From the NCBI GenBank assembly GCA_003539495.1, contig DPPB01000027.1, positions 1 to 41,487 of the forward strand: a DNA stretch of 41,487 nt. The letters are read 5' to 3'. Of the stretch, positions 40,627 to 41,487 are shown one piece after another; the first letter of the stretch is position 1; every line of letters begins with the position of its first letter. Made by a program: the position numbers and the translations under genes. Under the pieces are notes generated by a model. It made no database searches. It had not been told where the DNA came from and saw only the letters and a list, made by a program, of their open reading frames with translations. The stretch is from Oscillibacter sp. Its GTDB lineage: Bacteria; Bacillota; Clostridia; Oscillospirales; Oscillospiraceae.

Positions 40627-41487
40627 ATGCGTTCCGATATTGAAATTGCACAGTCTACGCCCCTGCAGCCCATTGTCCGGGTGGCAGAAAAGCTGGGCCT
40701 GGGCGAGGAAAGCCTGGAGCCCTACGGCCGGTATATGGCCAAGCTCCGCCTGCCGCCGGAAAAGCCCGGTCAGAAGCGGGGCAAGCTCATTTTAGTCACC
40801 GCCATCAACCCCACCAAGGCTGGGGAGGGCAAGACCACCACCAGCATCGGCCTGGCGGACGCCTTAAACCGGCTGGGAAAGAAGGCGGTGCTGTCCCTGC
40901 GGGAGCCGTCCCTGGGGCCTGTGTTCGGCATGAAGGGCGGCGCCACCGGCGGCGGCTATGCCCAGGTCGCTCCCATGGAGGACATCAATCTCCATTTCAC
41001 CGGGGATTTTCATGCCATCGGCACAGCCAATAATCTTTTGGCCGCCATGGTGGATAATCATATTTATCAGGGCAATGAGCTGGGCATAGACCGTGTGGTC
41101 TGGCGGCGCTGTATGGATATGAACGACCGCCAGCTCCGCTCCCTGGAAACCGGTGTAGGCGGCGGCATAAACGGCGTGCCCCGGCCGGAGCATTTTGACA
41201 TCACCGTGGCCTCAGAGGTCATGGCGGTCTTTTGCCTGGCGGAGGATCTGTCCGATCTGAAGGCCCGGCTGGGCCGCATGATCGTAGGCTACACCAAGGC
41301 CGGAAAGCCTGTTACCGCCCATGACCTGAAGGCCGAGGGCGCCATGGCGGCGCTTTTAAAGCAGGCGGTGCTGCCCAATCTGGTGCAGACCCTGGAGGGA
41401 AATCCTGCCATCGTCCATGGCGGCCCCTTCGCCAACATCGCCCACGGCTGCAACAGCGTCATGGCCACCAAGCTCAGCCTCTCGCTG
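40627..41487 (+). CDS. fhs: formate--tetrahydrofolate ligase, N-terminal part (cut by window edge)
   Basis: The first 287 residues of a protein usually about 555 long. The ATP-binding loop NPTKAGEGKTTTSIGL (about 59-74), LREPSLGPVFGMKGGATGGGYAQV, DINLHFTGDFHAI and AIVHGGPFANIAHGCNS match formyl-tetrahydrofolate synthetase. It condenses formate, tetrahydrofolate and ATP. The ATG at 40627 has a GAGGGGGA site and starts 14 bp after folD. The reading frame is open to the right edge, with no sign of damage. Confidence 0.96.
   Translation, partial: MRSDIEIAQSTPLQPIVRVAEKLGLGEESLEPYGRYMAKLRLPPEKPGQKRGKLILVTAINPTKAGEGKTTTSIGLADALNRLGKKAVLSLREPSLGPVFGMKGGATGGGYAQVAPMEDINLHFTGDFHAIGTANNLLAAMVDNHIYQGNELGIDRVVWRRCMDMNDRQLRSLETGVGGGINGVPRPEHFDITVASEVMAVFCLAEDLSDLKARLGRMIVGYTKAGKPVTAHDLKAEGAMAALLKQAVLPNLVQTLEGNPAIVHGGPFANIAHGCNSVMATKLSLSL

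Overview
The window looks like a chromosomal segment of a strictly anaerobic, endospore-forming Clostridia member, most likely Oscillospiraceae/Ruminococcaceae. The basis is a crotonyl-CoA butyrate module (crt-hbd-bcd), a flavodiiron-rubredoxin oxygen reductase, a sporulation gene (spoIIP), one-carbon folate genes (folD, fhs), Gram-positive style Shine-Dalgarno sites and sigma-A promoters, and a T-box leader on pheST. No rRNA, tRNA, CRISPR array, insertion sequence or prophage was found.

Layout. 1-2901 (minus): butyrate operon crt-hbd-bcd, continuing off the left edge. 3262-6484: trmB (plus), a YhhN-family membrane protein (minus) and a flavodiiron protein (minus), with a palindrome-rich gap at 4842-5011. 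6697-10708 (plus): T-box leader and pheS-pheT. 10789-14937: a 2-hydroxyacid dehydrogenase and a COG2509 flavoprotein (minus), and a divergent HtrA-like protease (plus).

15391-29657 (minus) is the most interesting part. Twelve genes on one strand appear to form a cell-surface glycopolymer locus. In transcription order they are: nucleotidyltransferase, ATP-grasp, LytR-CpsA-Psr attachment enzyme, a proline-rich repeat surface protein, an initiating sugar-phosphate transferase, a long ATP-grasp protein, an alanine-dehydrogenase/PNT-family enzyme, a second long ATP-grasp protein, a TagG/TagH-like ABC exporter (permease, ATPase), an unknown protein and a CDP-glycerol-glycerophosphotransferase-like enzyme. 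Priming, precursor activation, polymerisation, export and wall attachment are all represented. The unusual part is the three ATP-grasp proteins and the amino-acid dehydrogenase homologue, which suggest (inference) that the polymer or its lipid carrier carries an amide-linked amino acid or related group. A sigma-A-like promoter sits at 29794-29822.

29658-36258: a decayed aminotransferase fragment, a divergent Crp/Fnr regulator and 4Fe-4S protein pair with palindromes between them, a 16-repeat Sel1 protein, SpoIIP, a small tail-anchored protein and a dense row of hairpins. 36259-41487 (plus): an operon of a paired M16 peptidase (YmfF/YmfH type), lgt, folD and the start of fhs, cut by the right edge.

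Functions come from motifs and family knowledge read by eye; no database search was run. Promoter and hairpin calls are based on sequence pattern only.
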